7,341 bases of DNA from Rhodospirillaceae bacterium (GTDB lineage: Bacteria > Pseudomonadota > Alphaproteobacteria > CADEGL01). Shown here in pieces: positions 1 to 5,896 of the stretch (its first letter is position 1; each line of letters begins with the position of its first letter). The notes under the pieces were generated by a model. That model was not told the origin of the DNA. It saw only the letters and a program-made list of their open reading frames with translations, and made no database searches. A program made the translations under genes and the position numbers. The stretch is taken from the NCBI GenBank assembly GCA_018699755.1, contig JABIRQ010000221.1, forward strand, positions 1-7,341, in the 5' to 3' direction.

Positions 1-1202
1 CCGAGGACATGGCCGCCGACGGCGCCGGCGATATACAGGCGCGGCAGCGCGGTCTTCATGGTCCTGGTGTCGGCGCGCACGCCGCCCGCCGTCATGTGCC
101 AGGTCGGCGCGCCGGGCAGCAGGTCCTTGGCCATGTTCAGGCCGATCTTCTCGTAGAACTCCCAGCCGTACTGGTACTTTTTCGATATCTCGGGCTCGAT
201 ATGGCGGAAGTCCGAGAAGTTGCCGCCCTCCCAGTCGGCCTTGCCCTTCCGCACCTGCTGATACTGGGCCTTCATCTGCTGGGTATAGGGCATGGAATAG
301 TCGAACGCGCCGGTGTCGAGATAGCGCTCCCCCTCCTTGTTGACCATGGCGACCATCTTGGGCGTGCCGTGAATGGGGTTGGGGAAGTGGTGCAGGCGCA
401 TCCAGCTGTCCGGATAGCTCATGTCGGCCGAGTGGTACATCTGGATTTCCAGATTTTGGAGCTCGACACCCGCGCGCAGGGCCATGGCCAGACCATTGGC
501 CGCCATCTCGCGGGTGCCGGTCGAGCGGGTCGCCAGCCAGTTGGTGTGCCCGGTCGCGAGGATCGTCGATTTCGCCACGATCTCGAACAGCCGCCCGCGC
601 GCGTAGTCGAGCACCATGGCGCCCCCGATCTCGCCTCCCGCGCCTTGGATCAGGGAGAGGGCCATGGCCTCCTCCATCACATCGACATCGGTCGCCAGCA
701 CGTCCTTGCGCCTGGCTTCGCCATAGAGGTAGCCGGTCATGCCATGGGAATGGAGGATGTAGGAATCGCCGCCCCGGCCCGGCGCGACCGGGCGCCCGGC
801 CTCGTCGCGGAGGACGAAGGTGCCGTTGGCTTCGAGGTTCGGAAAGAACTCCTTGGTGATCCAGAGGGCGATTTCGACGAGATAGTCCTGGTCGATCAGC
901 CATCCGTGATAGTCGAGATTCATGCGGAGCTGGTCGGCAAGTTTGCCGGGCAAGGGCAAGGGCACGACCTTGTTGACTGCGGCGTAGATCGACTTCAACG
1001 CGCGCAGCACGCCGTGGGGCAAGGGTAGATTGACCGGGCCGGCCAGGCGGCTCGCCAGGGGTGTCGCGCCGCTGCGCCCCACCTTGCCCTTGACCGCCAT
1101 GAGCACCTTGGCCCCCAGGGCATGGGCGTGCAGGGCGGCCGTGCAGCCGGCCGCGCCCCCGCCGATGATCAGGACATCCGTCTCGATCGTCTCCGCGCGC
1201 AT
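1..1202 (-). CDS. FAD-dependent oxidoreductase, succinate dehydrogenase/fumarate reductase flavoprotein family (3' end cut by window edge)
   Basis: Reading the reverse strand from ATG at 1202 gives 400 uninterrupted codons that leave the window at base 1. The family transfers hydride between bound FAD and a small substrate, usually a carboxylic acid. Visible features: an N-terminal dinucleotide fold with GGGAAG at residues 14-19; a GRSGAT segment (42-47), where the covalently flavinylated SdhA proteins have a His-containing loop, so FAD is probably non-covalent; ATG at 216-218 and STGTREMAANGLAMALRAG (227-245), the usual second FAD-contact region; NKEGERYLDTG (288-298), like the family's GERF segment; and HMTAGG (369-374), matching the family's conserved active-site His before the closing FAD loop. 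The C-terminal helical domain is outside. An AGGAGG-type ribosome site lies just upstream. It is downstream of the SDR gene at 1225-1983 on the same strand, 22 bp away, so co-transcription is likely. Fumarate reductase, L-aspartate oxidase-like or AprA-like roles cannot be separated here; the substrate is unknown. Confidence 0.88.
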   Translation of the reverse strand, partial: MRAETIETDVLIIGGGAAGCTAALHAHALGAKVLMAVKGKVGRSGATPLASRLAGPVNLPLPHGVLRALKSIYAAVNKVVPLPLPGKLADQLRMNLDYHGWLIDQDYLVEIALWITKEFFPNLEANGTFVLRDEAGRPVAPGRGGDSYILHSHGMTGYLYGEARRKDVLATDVDVMEEAMALSLIQGAGGEIGGAMVLDYARGRLFEIVAKSTILATGHTNWLATRSTGTREMAANGLAMALRAGVELQNLEIQMYHSADMSYPDSWMRLHHFPNPIHGTPKMVAMVNKEGERYLDTGAFDYSMPYTQQMKAQYQQVRKGKADWEGGNFSDFRHIEPEISKKYQYGWEFYEKIGLNMAKDLLPGAPTWHMTAGGVRADTRTMKTALPRLYIAGAVGGHVL

Positions 1203-1224
1203 GGTGGGTCCTCCTCCCGGCCGC

Positions 1225-1983
1225 TCACCCCCGCCCGATATAGGGCATCGTCGTCGCCATCACGGTGACGAACTGGACATTGGCGTCGAGCGGCAGGCTC
1301 GCCATGTGCAGCACCGTACTCGCCACGTGGGCCACGTCGAAGACCGGCTCGGGGGCGACCGTCCCGTTGGCCTGGGGCATGCCCTCGGGCATGCGCGCGG
1401 TCATCGGCGTGGCGGTGTTGCCGATATCGATCTGGCCGCAGGCGATGTCGAACGCGCGCCCGTCGAGGGAGGTCGAGCGGGTCAGACCGGTGATGGCGTG
1501 CTTGGTCGCGGTATAGGGCGCGGAATTCGGGCGCGGCACATGGGCCGAGATCGAGCCGTTGTTGATGATCCGCCCGCCCCGGGGCTTCTGCGCCTTCATG
1601 ATGCGGAACGCTTCCTGGGTGCACAGGAAGGGCCCCGTCAGGTTGACGTCGACCACCGCCTGCCACTGCTCGACGGCCAGCTCCTCCAGCGGGATCGCCG
1701 GCGCGCCCGATCCTGCGTTGTTGAACAACAGGTCCAACCGGCCGAAGCGGTCCTTCACCGCCGCGAAGAGGGCATGGACGGCGGCCGCATCGCCCACGTC
1801 CGTCGGCGCGATCAGCACCCGGTCTTCCGAACCGCCGGCCTCCGCCGCCGTCTCGCGCAGGGCCTCCTCGCGCCGCCCGGCCAGGGCGACCGCGTAACCG
1901 TCCTTCAGCAAAGCGACCGCGACCGCCCGGCCGATCCCGGACCCTGCCCCCGTCACGACGGCAACTCGCTGCTTCCCGGCCAT
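1225..1983 (-). CDS. Classical short-chain dehydrogenase/reductase (SDR)
   Basis: A complete 252-residue NAD(P)-dependent oxidoreductase, the usual length for a classical SDR, predicted cytosolic. All the family signatures are present: the cofactor-binding TGAGSGIG at 11-18, NNAG at 88-91, catalytic Asn114, Ser144 and the YxxxK pair Tyr157/Lys161 (Ser to Tyr spacing of 13, as normal). An Arg pair (AGRREE, 36-41) after the second beta strand hints at NADP(H) preference, which is inference. The C-terminus (PLDANVQF, then MPYIGRG) has the look of a widespread proteobacterial SDR subgroup whose substrate I do not know. The ATG at 1983 is preceded by GGAAGGAAG, a good ribosome site, supporting this start. 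It is the first gene of a leftward pair with the flavoprotein gene, suggesting one oxidises an alcohol or ketone and the other carries out a further dehydrogenation or reduction. It is divergent from modA across a 119-bp gap that must hold both promoters; no convincing -35/-10 was found. Confidence 0.93.
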   Translation of the reverse strand: MAGKQRVAVVTGAGSGIGRAVAVALLKDGYAVALAGRREEALRETAAEAGGSEDRVLIAPTDVGDAAAVHALFAAVKDRFGRLDLLFNNAGSGAPAIPLEELAVEQWQAVVDVNLTGPFLCTQEAFRIMKAQKPRGGRIINNGSISAHVPRPNSAPYTATKHAITGLTRSTSLDGRAFDIACGQIDIGNTATPMTARMPEGMPQANGTVAPEPVFDVAHVASTVLHMASLPLDANVQFVTVMATTMPYIGRG

Positions 1984-2102
1984 GATCTGCTTCCTTCCCG
2001 ATTCGCGTCACCCGTTCGGGTCCGAGTATCGGCGCGCAGGGGCAGCCGGGTCAAAGCCCCGGCACTGCTGACCCCGGTCCGGCAAGACGCTAGGTTGCGC
2101 CG

Positions 2103-2882
2103 ATGATGTCCCGGCCCTTCAGCATTCGCCTGCGTTCCGTCCTTCTCGCCGCGATCCTGGCGGGCGCCCTCTCGGCGACCGCCCGCGCGGGCGAGGTCCC
2201 AAGGGAAGTCAGGGTGGCCGTCGCGGCCAATTTCCTTACGGCCGCGCGGGAAATCGGCGCGGCGTTCGAGGCCGAGACCGGCCACCGGGCAATTGTCAGC
2301 CACGGCTCGACCGGCCAGCTCTATGTCCAGATCGCCCAGGGCGCGCCCTACGAGGTTTTCCTCGCCGCCGACCGGGACCGGCCCGCGCGGGCCATCGACG
2401 AGGGCTATGCTGTGCCCGGCAGCCGCTTCACCTACGCCACCGGCCGTCTCGTCCTCTACGGCAAGGACCCCGCCCTGGTGCGCGGCCCCGAAACCCTGCG
2501 CGCAGATGCCTTCGCGCACCTCGCCATCGCCAATCCAGCGATTGCGCCCTACGGCGTGGCGGCAGTCGAGGCGATGACGGCCCTCGGTTTGTATGAGTTT
2601 CTCGAAGACAAGATCGTGCGGGGCACGAACATCGCCCAGACCTACCAGTTCGTGGAGACCGGCAACGCCGAACTCGGCTTCGTCGCCCTCGCCCAACTGG
2701 CCGGCCGCGAGGGCGGCTCGCGCTGGCTCGTGCCCGAAGCCCTCCACGCCCCCATCGCCCAGGACGCCGTGCTGCTCAATCGCGGCGCGGACAACGAATC
2801 GGCGCGCGCCTTTGTCGCCTTCCTGCGCGGCCCCACGGCGCGGGCGATCAAGGAAAAATACGGCTACGGCCCGGGCGATTGA
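2103..2882 (+). CDS. modA: Molybdate ABC transporter periplasmic substrate-binding protein ModA
   Basis: A complete 259-residue protein that should bind molybdate (or tungstate) in the periplasm and deliver it to a ModB/ModC importer. The N-terminus has basic residues, a hydrophobic stretch of about 12-25 and ARA|G at 27-30, a good signal peptidase I site, so the mature protein is about 230 residues. Mature-part features match ModA: VAVAANF (38-44), HGSTGQL (67-73), QGAPYEVFLAAD (79-90), PGSRFTYATGRLVLY (105-119), NPAIAPYG (144-151) and ETGNAELGFVALAQL (185-199). The ANF and APYG forms resemble the Azotobacter-type ModA rather than E. coli ModA; Asn43, Ser69 and Tyr150 are the likely oxyanion contacts by that comparison. 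Two ATGs in tandem (2103 and 2106) leave the start uncertain by one codon, and the ribosome site is weak. No modB, modC or modE is adjacent: the gene is alone between a divergent SDR and a convergent M24 gene. Tungstate or another oxyanion is possible. Confidence 0.92.
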   Translation: MMSRPFSIRLRSVLLAAILAGALSATARAGEVPREVRVAVAANFLTAAREIGAAFEAETGHRAIVSHGSTGQLYVQIAQGAPYEVFLAADRDRPARAIDEGYAVPGSRFTYATGRLVLYGKDPALVRGPETLRADAFAHLAIANPAIAPYGVAAVEAMTALGLYEFLEDKIVRGTNIAQTYQFVETGNAELGFVALAQLAGREGGSRWLVPEALHAPIAQDAVLLNRGADNESARAFVAFLRGPTARAIKEKYGYGPGD

Positions 2883-2927
2883 GGCCTCGGCCCCAGCAAG
2901 CTGCTGCAAAGGGGAATGTGCCAATCA

Positions 2928-2969
2928 CCCTTCGAGACGCGCGCATGCGCGCGCTCCTCAGGATGAGGG
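2928..2969 (+). repeat. Palindromic repeat unit, copy 1
   Basis: The core hairpin is GCGCGCATGCGCGC (2939-2952), extended by C2938-G2953 and by GAG (2934-2936) pairing with CTC (2954-2956), leaving A2937 bulged. The outer CCC (2928-2930) can pair with GGG (2967-2969). The tail CTCCTCAGGATGAG (2954-2967) also matches, inverted at 13 of 14 positions, the half unit at 2986-2999, so two alternative foldings compete. Confidence 0.85.
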
Positions 2970-2985
2970 AAAACAATATTTTAGC

Positions 2986-2999
2986 CTCACCCTGAGGAG
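2986..2999 (-). repeat. Inverted half unit of the palindromic repeat
   Basis: Its reverse complement matches the tail of copy 1 (2954-2967) at 13 of 14 bases. Between them lies an AT-rich 18-base loop that itself contains AAAA (2970-2973) and TTTT (2979-2982), giving a long hairpin that stands out from the surrounding GC-rich DNA. Confidence 0.75.
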
Positions 3000-3003
3000 A
3001 CCC

Positions 3004-3047
3004 CCCTTTCGAGACGCTCGCTTGCGCGAGCTCCTCAGGATTGGGGG
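3004..3047 (+). repeat. Palindromic repeat unit, copy 2
   Basis: Same direction as copy 1 with a different central stem: GCTCGC (3016-3021) pairs with GCGAGC (3026-3031) around a TTGC loop. The flanks keep TTCGAGACGC and GCTCCTCAGGAT. A run of C (3001-3006) can pair with GGGGG (3043-3047). The changed stem that still pairs (compensatory difference from copy 1) suggests that structure, not sequence, is what is kept. Confidence 0.8.
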
Positions 3048-3048
3048 C

Positions 3049-3061
3049 CGTCTCGAAGGGT
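3049..3061 (-). repeat. Terminal inverted half unit
   Basis: CGTCTCGAAGGGT is the exact reverse complement of 2927-2939 at the far side of the block and, over 9 bases, of 3008-3016 in copy 2. It closes the repeat mosaic 25 bp before the stop codon of the leftward M24 gene. Confidence 0.8.
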
Positions 3062-3086
3062 CTACAACCGGTATTTCAACGGCCTG

Positions 3087-4241
3087 CTAGACGACGCGAA
3101 GCTCCAGGTCGCCGCCACTCAAGGTCTCCAGGCCCGCATCGGTCAGGGCGTAGGCGCCGCCGATCAGAACGCCGCAGCCGTCCGACGAGGTGGCGTTGGT
3201 GTGCAGGACGAACGTCATCCCTGGCTCGAAGATCGAGTCGGACTCCCGGGTGATGTCCAAACCCTCGAGCCAGCTCGGCGGAAAGCCGATCGAGACGCCG
3301 TAGCCGAAGCGCGCCTGGGTGCTCACGTCGATGCCGGCCGCCGCCATCGCGGCGAAGGCCGCATCCTCGGCCGCGCCCACCGGCACGCCGGCCGCGATCT
3401 CGGCCATGCCGGCGCGCAGGCCGGCCAAGGCGCCCTCGTAGGCCCGCCGCGCGGCCGGGCTGGGCTCGCCCAGCCACAGGGTCTGCATGGTGACCGCGTG
3501 GTAGCGCCGACAGATTCCGGCGAACTCGGTCTTGAGCGGCTCGCCCGGCGCGATTCTCCGGTCGGTCGGCGTGCGATGGCTGCCGCGCGTGCGCGCGCCG
3601 GTGGCGAGCCAGGTCGGCATGGCGGAGTATTCGCTGCCCGCCTCGCGCACCGCCGCCTCCAACCGGCCCGCGAGTTGGATCTCGGTCAGGCCCGGGGCAA
3701 GGGCGGCGCGGATACCTTCCAGGCCCGCCTCCGCGAAAGCGGCGGCCCTGCGGATATAAGCCATCTCTCGCGCGCTCTTAATCCAGCGCAGCGGCTCGAC
3801 CACCCGCGTCGCGTCGACGATCTCGGCGGGCGCCAGCGCCGCGGCGAGGCGCAGGGCGAACGCGCCCGGCATGGCGTAGCTGTCCCAGCACACCCCGATC
3901 CGCGCCCGCTCCCCCGCCCGTTCGCGCACGGCCGCCAGGATCAGGTCCAGCGGATCGGATTGGCCGTGATGATAGGCGCGCAGATCGGACAGCCAGCAGC
4001 TGTCCTCGGCATTGCCCCGGTCGACGTCCCGGAAGACGAAGCTCGGCTCGTCGCCGCCGTCCGGGCCGAAGACCAGGGCCTGGATGCTGAACTGGGTATG
4101 CCCGTCATAGCCGGCGAAATAGCACAGCAGCTCCGGCGCGACGCAGACGCAGGCATCGATCCCCGCCGCCGCGATCGCCCGCCGGGCCCGGTCCATGCGC
4201 TCGCGATACTCCGTTTCGGGAAAGGCGCGATCGTCGGTCAT
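3087..4241 (-). CDS. M24-fold (creatinase/prolidase-like) hydrolase lacking canonical metal ligands
   Basis: A complete 384-residue protein with the two-domain layout of the creatinase/prolidase family: an N-terminal creatinase-type domain (about 12-150) and a C-terminal pita-bread domain (about 160-384), cytosolic with no signal peptide. By motif alignment the five metal ligands of true M24 peptidases (Asp, Asp, His, Glu, Glu) correspond to Glu239 (KTEFAG), Val250 (RYHAVTMQT), Tyr314 (FGYGVSIG), His347 (FVLHTNA) and Gly361 (GVLIGG), so a dinuclear metal site is not expected. Segments such as RYHA (246-249) and GFPPSW (319-324) resemble the non-peptidase branch containing creatinase and ectoine hydrolase (DoeA/EutD), which hydrolyse C-N bonds without metal. 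Substrate is unknown: a cyclic amidine, amide or N-substituted amino acid is a reasonable inference, not shown. Automatic pipelines would probably call it an Xaa-Pro aminopeptidase, which the missing ligands argue against. ATG at 4241 has a GGGGGTGAG ribosome site. No doeB or ectoine transport gene is adjacent. It converges on modA and diverges from the OmpA-like gene. Confidence 0.87.
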   Translation of the reverse strand: MTDDRAFPETEYRERMDRARRAIAAAGIDACVCVAPELLCYFAGYDGHTQFSIQALVFGPDGGDEPSFVFRDVDRGNAEDSCWLSDLRAYHHGQSDPLDLILAAVRERAGERARIGVCWDSYAMPGAFALRLAAALAPAEIVDATRVVEPLRWIKSAREMAYIRRAAAFAEAGLEGIRAALAPGLTEIQLAGRLEAAVREAGSEYSAMPTWLATGARTRGSHRTPTDRRIAPGEPLKTEFAGICRRYHAVTMQTLWLGEPSPAARRAYEGALAGLRAGMAEIAAGVPVGAAEDAAFAAMAAAGIDVSTQARFGYGVSIGFPPSWLEGLDITRESDSIFEPGMTFVLHTNATSSDGCGVLIGGAYALTDAGLETLSGGDLELRVV

Positions 4242-4501
4242 GTCTCACCCCCGTCGGGCGATGCCGCCCTCGATTCATGGCGCAAGGCGCGAAGCGCGCC
4301 CGGCCCTTCGAACCTGCCAGCCGATGCTAGCGCAACAGCGAAAAACCGTCGATCACCCCGTCTATGTCCACGCGACTGGACAGCCCCCGCGACGGTGCCA
4401 CCACGGTGGCGCACCCGACCGCCGTGCTCCCGGCCCGACTTGGCCCCAATTCGCATATCGTGGTATTTTCCGTCCTCGAATATGCGATGCGGGGGCTTGC
4501 G
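4242..4501. other. Divergent intergenic region, 260 bp, no gene seen
   Basis: Lies between the start of the leftward M24 gene and the probable start of the OmpA-like gene, so should carry both promoters. An open frame runs in from 4364 on the plus strand, but the peptide before residue 47 has no recognisable feature and the signal peptide begins only at 4502. The only structure found is the inverted repeat at 4451-4487. No convincing -35/-10 pair or riboswitch was recognised. Confidence 0.6.
4451..4487. promoter_or_regulatory. Inverted repeat before the OmpA-like gene (possible operator or leader hairpin)
   Basis: TCGCATAT (4451-4458) and ATATGCGA (4480-4487) are perfect 8-base inverted arms separated by 21 bases that include a short T run. 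It ends 14 bases before the preferred start at 4502 and covers the A of an alternative ATG at 4487. It could be a regulator site or an mRNA hairpin near the ribosome site. An 8-base pair of arms may also occur by chance in a gap this long. Confidence 0.3.
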
Positions 4502-4942
4502 ATGGCGCGGATCGGATCGTTGCTGACGGCGCTGATCGGCGCCCTTTTCGCGGCTCATGCCGCGCTCGCCCAGGAATCGATCGCTTCGATCTATTTCGAT
4601 GCCGCCCCCGGCGTCACGGCGGTGTCCGTCGAGGCGTCGTCCGCCTGCGAACTGGCCCCCTCGGCCCACGAACTGCTCGCGGCCATCGCCGATCGCTGGC
4701 GCGAGGCTGGCCAGCCCGACTTCGTGATCTACGGTCATGACGACCAAGCCGGCGGCAAGGACCTTTCGCTCGCGATCTCGGCTTGCCGCGCAAGTCGCGT
4801 CTTTCGGGCGGCGCAGGAATATGGCGTCGACCCGGCGCGGATGTATCTCTACGCCATGGGAGAAGCGCGCCCGGCCTACGACGCCGGCGACGGTCAACCC
4901 GAACCGTTGAACCGGCGCGTGGAGATCGAATTCTACAAATAG
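4502..4942 (+). CDS. Small exported OmpA-family (peptidoglycan-binding domain) protein
   Basis: With start at 4502 this is 146 residues: a signal peptide (1-23, ending ALA|Q) and one OmpA C-terminal-type domain (about 28-146), with no beta-barrel domain. The diagnostic segment GHDDQAGG (78-85) to SACRASRV (93-100) keeps the Asp81 and Arg96 pair, 15 residues apart as in OmpA proteins that hold the diaminopimelate of peptidoglycan; NRRVEIEF (137-144) is the usual family ending. It should therefore sit in the periplasm on the cell wall. There is no lipobox Cys, so it is not an obvious Pal-type lipoprotein. Only two cysteines remain in the mature chain (Cys49, Cys95), one next to the ligand Arg, and they could form a disulphide. 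The start at 4502 is chosen because the signal peptide begins there and GGGGG (4491-4495) lies six bases upstream; 4487 and 4364 are in-frame alternatives. Partner genes are not evident: the SDR that follows is 123 bp away. Confidence 0.82.
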   Translation: MARIGSLLTALIGALFAAHAALAQESIASIYFDAAPGVTAVSVEASSACELAPSAHELLAAIADRWREAGQPDFVIYGHDDQAGGKDLSLAISACRASRVFRAAQEYGVDPARMYLYAMGEARPAYDAGDGQPEPLNRRVEIEFYK

Positions 4943-5050
4943 CCGCATACCGGTCCGCCACACGCGACCGATCGGCGGAGAATACGAAGCGCCCCCTGAA
5001 CGAAACGGCCCGCCCCATCGTTTAAATTCGGGATGGAACCGACCCCGCGA

Positions 5051-5056
5051 GAGGAG
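5051..5056 (+). promoter_or_regulatory. Ribosome binding site fixing the start of the second SDR
   Basis: GAGGAG lies nine bases before ATG at 5066. The in-frame ATG at 5033 would place this site inside the coding region and add eleven residues ahead of the normal SDR N-terminus, so 5066 is the better start. Confidence 0.75.
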
Positions 5057-5065
5057 AAAAGGCCC

Positions 5066-5854
5066 ATGAGCAGGCATCTGGAAGGCAAGACCGCCATCAT
5101 CACCGGCTCGACCGGCGGATTGGGGGTCGGCATGGCCGAGGCCCTGGCCGGCGCGGGGGCCAAGGTGATGCTGAACGGCATGGGCGATCCGGACGAGATC
5201 GAGGCCCTGCGCGCGCGGATCGCCGGGGAATCGGGAGTCGAGGTCGCCTACGACCCGGCCGACCTGATGAAGCCGGCGGACGTGGCCGGGATGGTCGAGC
5301 GGACGGAGGAGCGTTGGGGCTCGGTCGACGTGCTGTGCAACAATGGCGGGGTCTGGCACGTTGCGCCGACCGAGGAACTGACGCCCGAGCACTGGGACGC
5401 CCAGATCGCCACCCTGCTCTCCGCGCCGTTCCATGCCATTCGCGCCGCCTTGCCCGGCATGAAGGCGCGCGGTTGGGGGCGCATCGTCAACACCTCTTCG
5501 ACCAGCGGGCTGCGCGGCTCCGTCGAAAAATCCGGCTACTGCGCGGCCAAGCACGGCGTCATCGGCCTGACCAAGGTGGTCGCGCTCGAGACCGCGGAAT
5601 GCGGCATCACCTGCAACGCCATCTGCCCGGGCTGGGTGCTGACCGGCATGTCCCGCCCCCAGATCGACGTGATCGCCCGGCAGCAGGGCCTGTCCCATGA
5701 CGAGGCGATGGCGCGGATGGCCGGGTCCCAGCCGACCAGGCAGTTCGTGACCAAGGAGCAGATCGGCGCCCTGGTCGCCTTCCTGTGCACGGACGCGGCA
5801 AGCCAAATCACCGGCGCCTCGATCCCCATCGACGCCGGCATGCTGGCGCGATAG
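5066..5854 (+). CDS. SDR related to D-3-hydroxybutyrate dehydrogenase, with altered active site
   Basis: A complete 262-residue SDR, predicted cytosolic and NAD(H)-dependent. It follows bacterial D-3-hydroxybutyrate dehydrogenases along its length: TGSTGGLG (13-20), MLNGMGDPDEIE (35-46), YCAAKHGVIGLTK (158-170), NAICPGW (184-190), QFVTKEQIG (226-234) and a DAGMLAR ending. Catalytic Ser145, Tyr158 and Lys162 are present. Against the Pseudomonas fragi enzyme as I recall it, the catalytic Asn114 becomes Leu117 (ATLLSA), NNAG becomes NNGG (92-95), and substrate contacts Gln94, His144 and Trp257 become Trp97, Ser147 and Met259, while Lys155, Trp190 and Gln199 are kept. It therefore probably acts on a different, perhaps bulkier or less charged, hydroxy or keto compound. 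It appears to be a single-gene unit with a strong ribosome site, converging on the Baeyer-Villiger monooxygenase gene. An annotation as 3-hydroxybutyrate dehydrogenase is plausible by similarity but not safe by residues. Confidence 0.88.
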   Translation: MSRHLEGKTAIITGSTGGLGVGMAEALAGAGAKVMLNGMGDPDEIEALRARIAGESGVEVAYDPADLMKPADVAGMVERTEERWGSVDVLCNNGGVWHVAPTEELTPEHWDAQIATLLSAPFHAIRAALPGMKARGWGRIVNTSSTSGLRGSVEKSGYCAAKHGVIGLTKVVALETAECGITCNAICPGWVLTGMSRPQIDVIARQQGLSHDEAMARMAGSQPTRQFVTKEQIGALVAFLCTDAASQITGASIPIDAGMLAR

Positions 5855-5867
5855 GGAGCACGGAAGC

Positions 5868-5896
5868 CCTTTGCCAAGCGGCCGTTCCGGCAAAGG
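5868..5896 (+). terminator. Hairpin after the second SDR, possible terminator without T run
   Basis: CCTTTGCC (5868-5875) pairs perfectly with GGCAAAGG (5889-5896) around a 13-base loop, 13 bases after the SDR stop codon and within the gap between converging genes. No T run follows on either strand, so if it ends transcription it is not a textbook intrinsic terminator. The rest of the gap, to 6031, holds nothing I recognise. Confidence 0.4.

Larger units (their letters stand above)
2925..3061. repeat. REP-like palindromic repeat mosaic between converging genes
   Basis: This 137-bp block fills the gap between the 3' end of modA and the 3' end of the M24 gene. It holds two direct copies of a palindromic unit (2928-2969 and 3004-3047) and two inverted half units (2986-2999 and 3049-3061). 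The copies share TTCGAGACGC (2931-2940, 3008-3017) and GCTCCTCAGGAT (2953-2964, 3030-3041) exactly. The outer arms, 2927-2939 and 3049-3061, are a perfect 13-nt inverted pair, so the whole block could fold into one branched structure. The consensus (CCCTTCGAGACGC, a variable GC hairpin, then CTCCTCAGGATGAGGG) is of a kind I associate with scattered intergenic repeats in alphaproteobacterial chromosomes. Its place between converging stop codons is typical for REP elements, which can end transcription or protect mRNA 3' ends; that role here is inference. No transposase or RAYT gene is in the window. Confidence 0.85.

Noticed and set aside
1984..2102. Molybdenum-cofactor riboswitch or ModE site upstream of modA
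   Set aside because: The 119-bp gap shows no convincing palindrome or structured RNA element that I could recognise.
9..2106. Long plus-strand open frames (9-1028 and 1030-2106)
   Set aside because: They are antisense to the flavoprotein and SDR genes, whose minus-strand products carry full family motifs. The plus-strand peptides are rich in Arg, Gly, His and Pro with no recognisable domain, as expected from GC-rich shadow frames.
2925..3061. CRISPR array
   Set aside because: Units are palindromic, only two direct copies exist, and spacing is irregular with inverted halves; this is a REP-type block.
4364..4501. N-terminal extension of the OmpA-like gene from ATG at 4364
   Set aside because: It would put 46 residues before an obvious signal peptide, and no ribosome site supports it.
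3201..4526. Plus-strand 441-codon open frame
   Set aside because: Antisense to the M24 gene; low-complexity shadow frame.
4954..4979. Six-base inverted repeat (TCCGCC / GGCGGA) after the OmpA-like gene as a terminator
   Set aside because: Short arms, 14-base loop and no T run; likely by chance in GC-rich sequence.
4238..5893. Minus-strand 551-codon open frame
   Set aside because: Covers the OmpA-like gene and the second SDR in antisense, both of which have clear motifs and starts; no domain seen in the minus-strand peptide.
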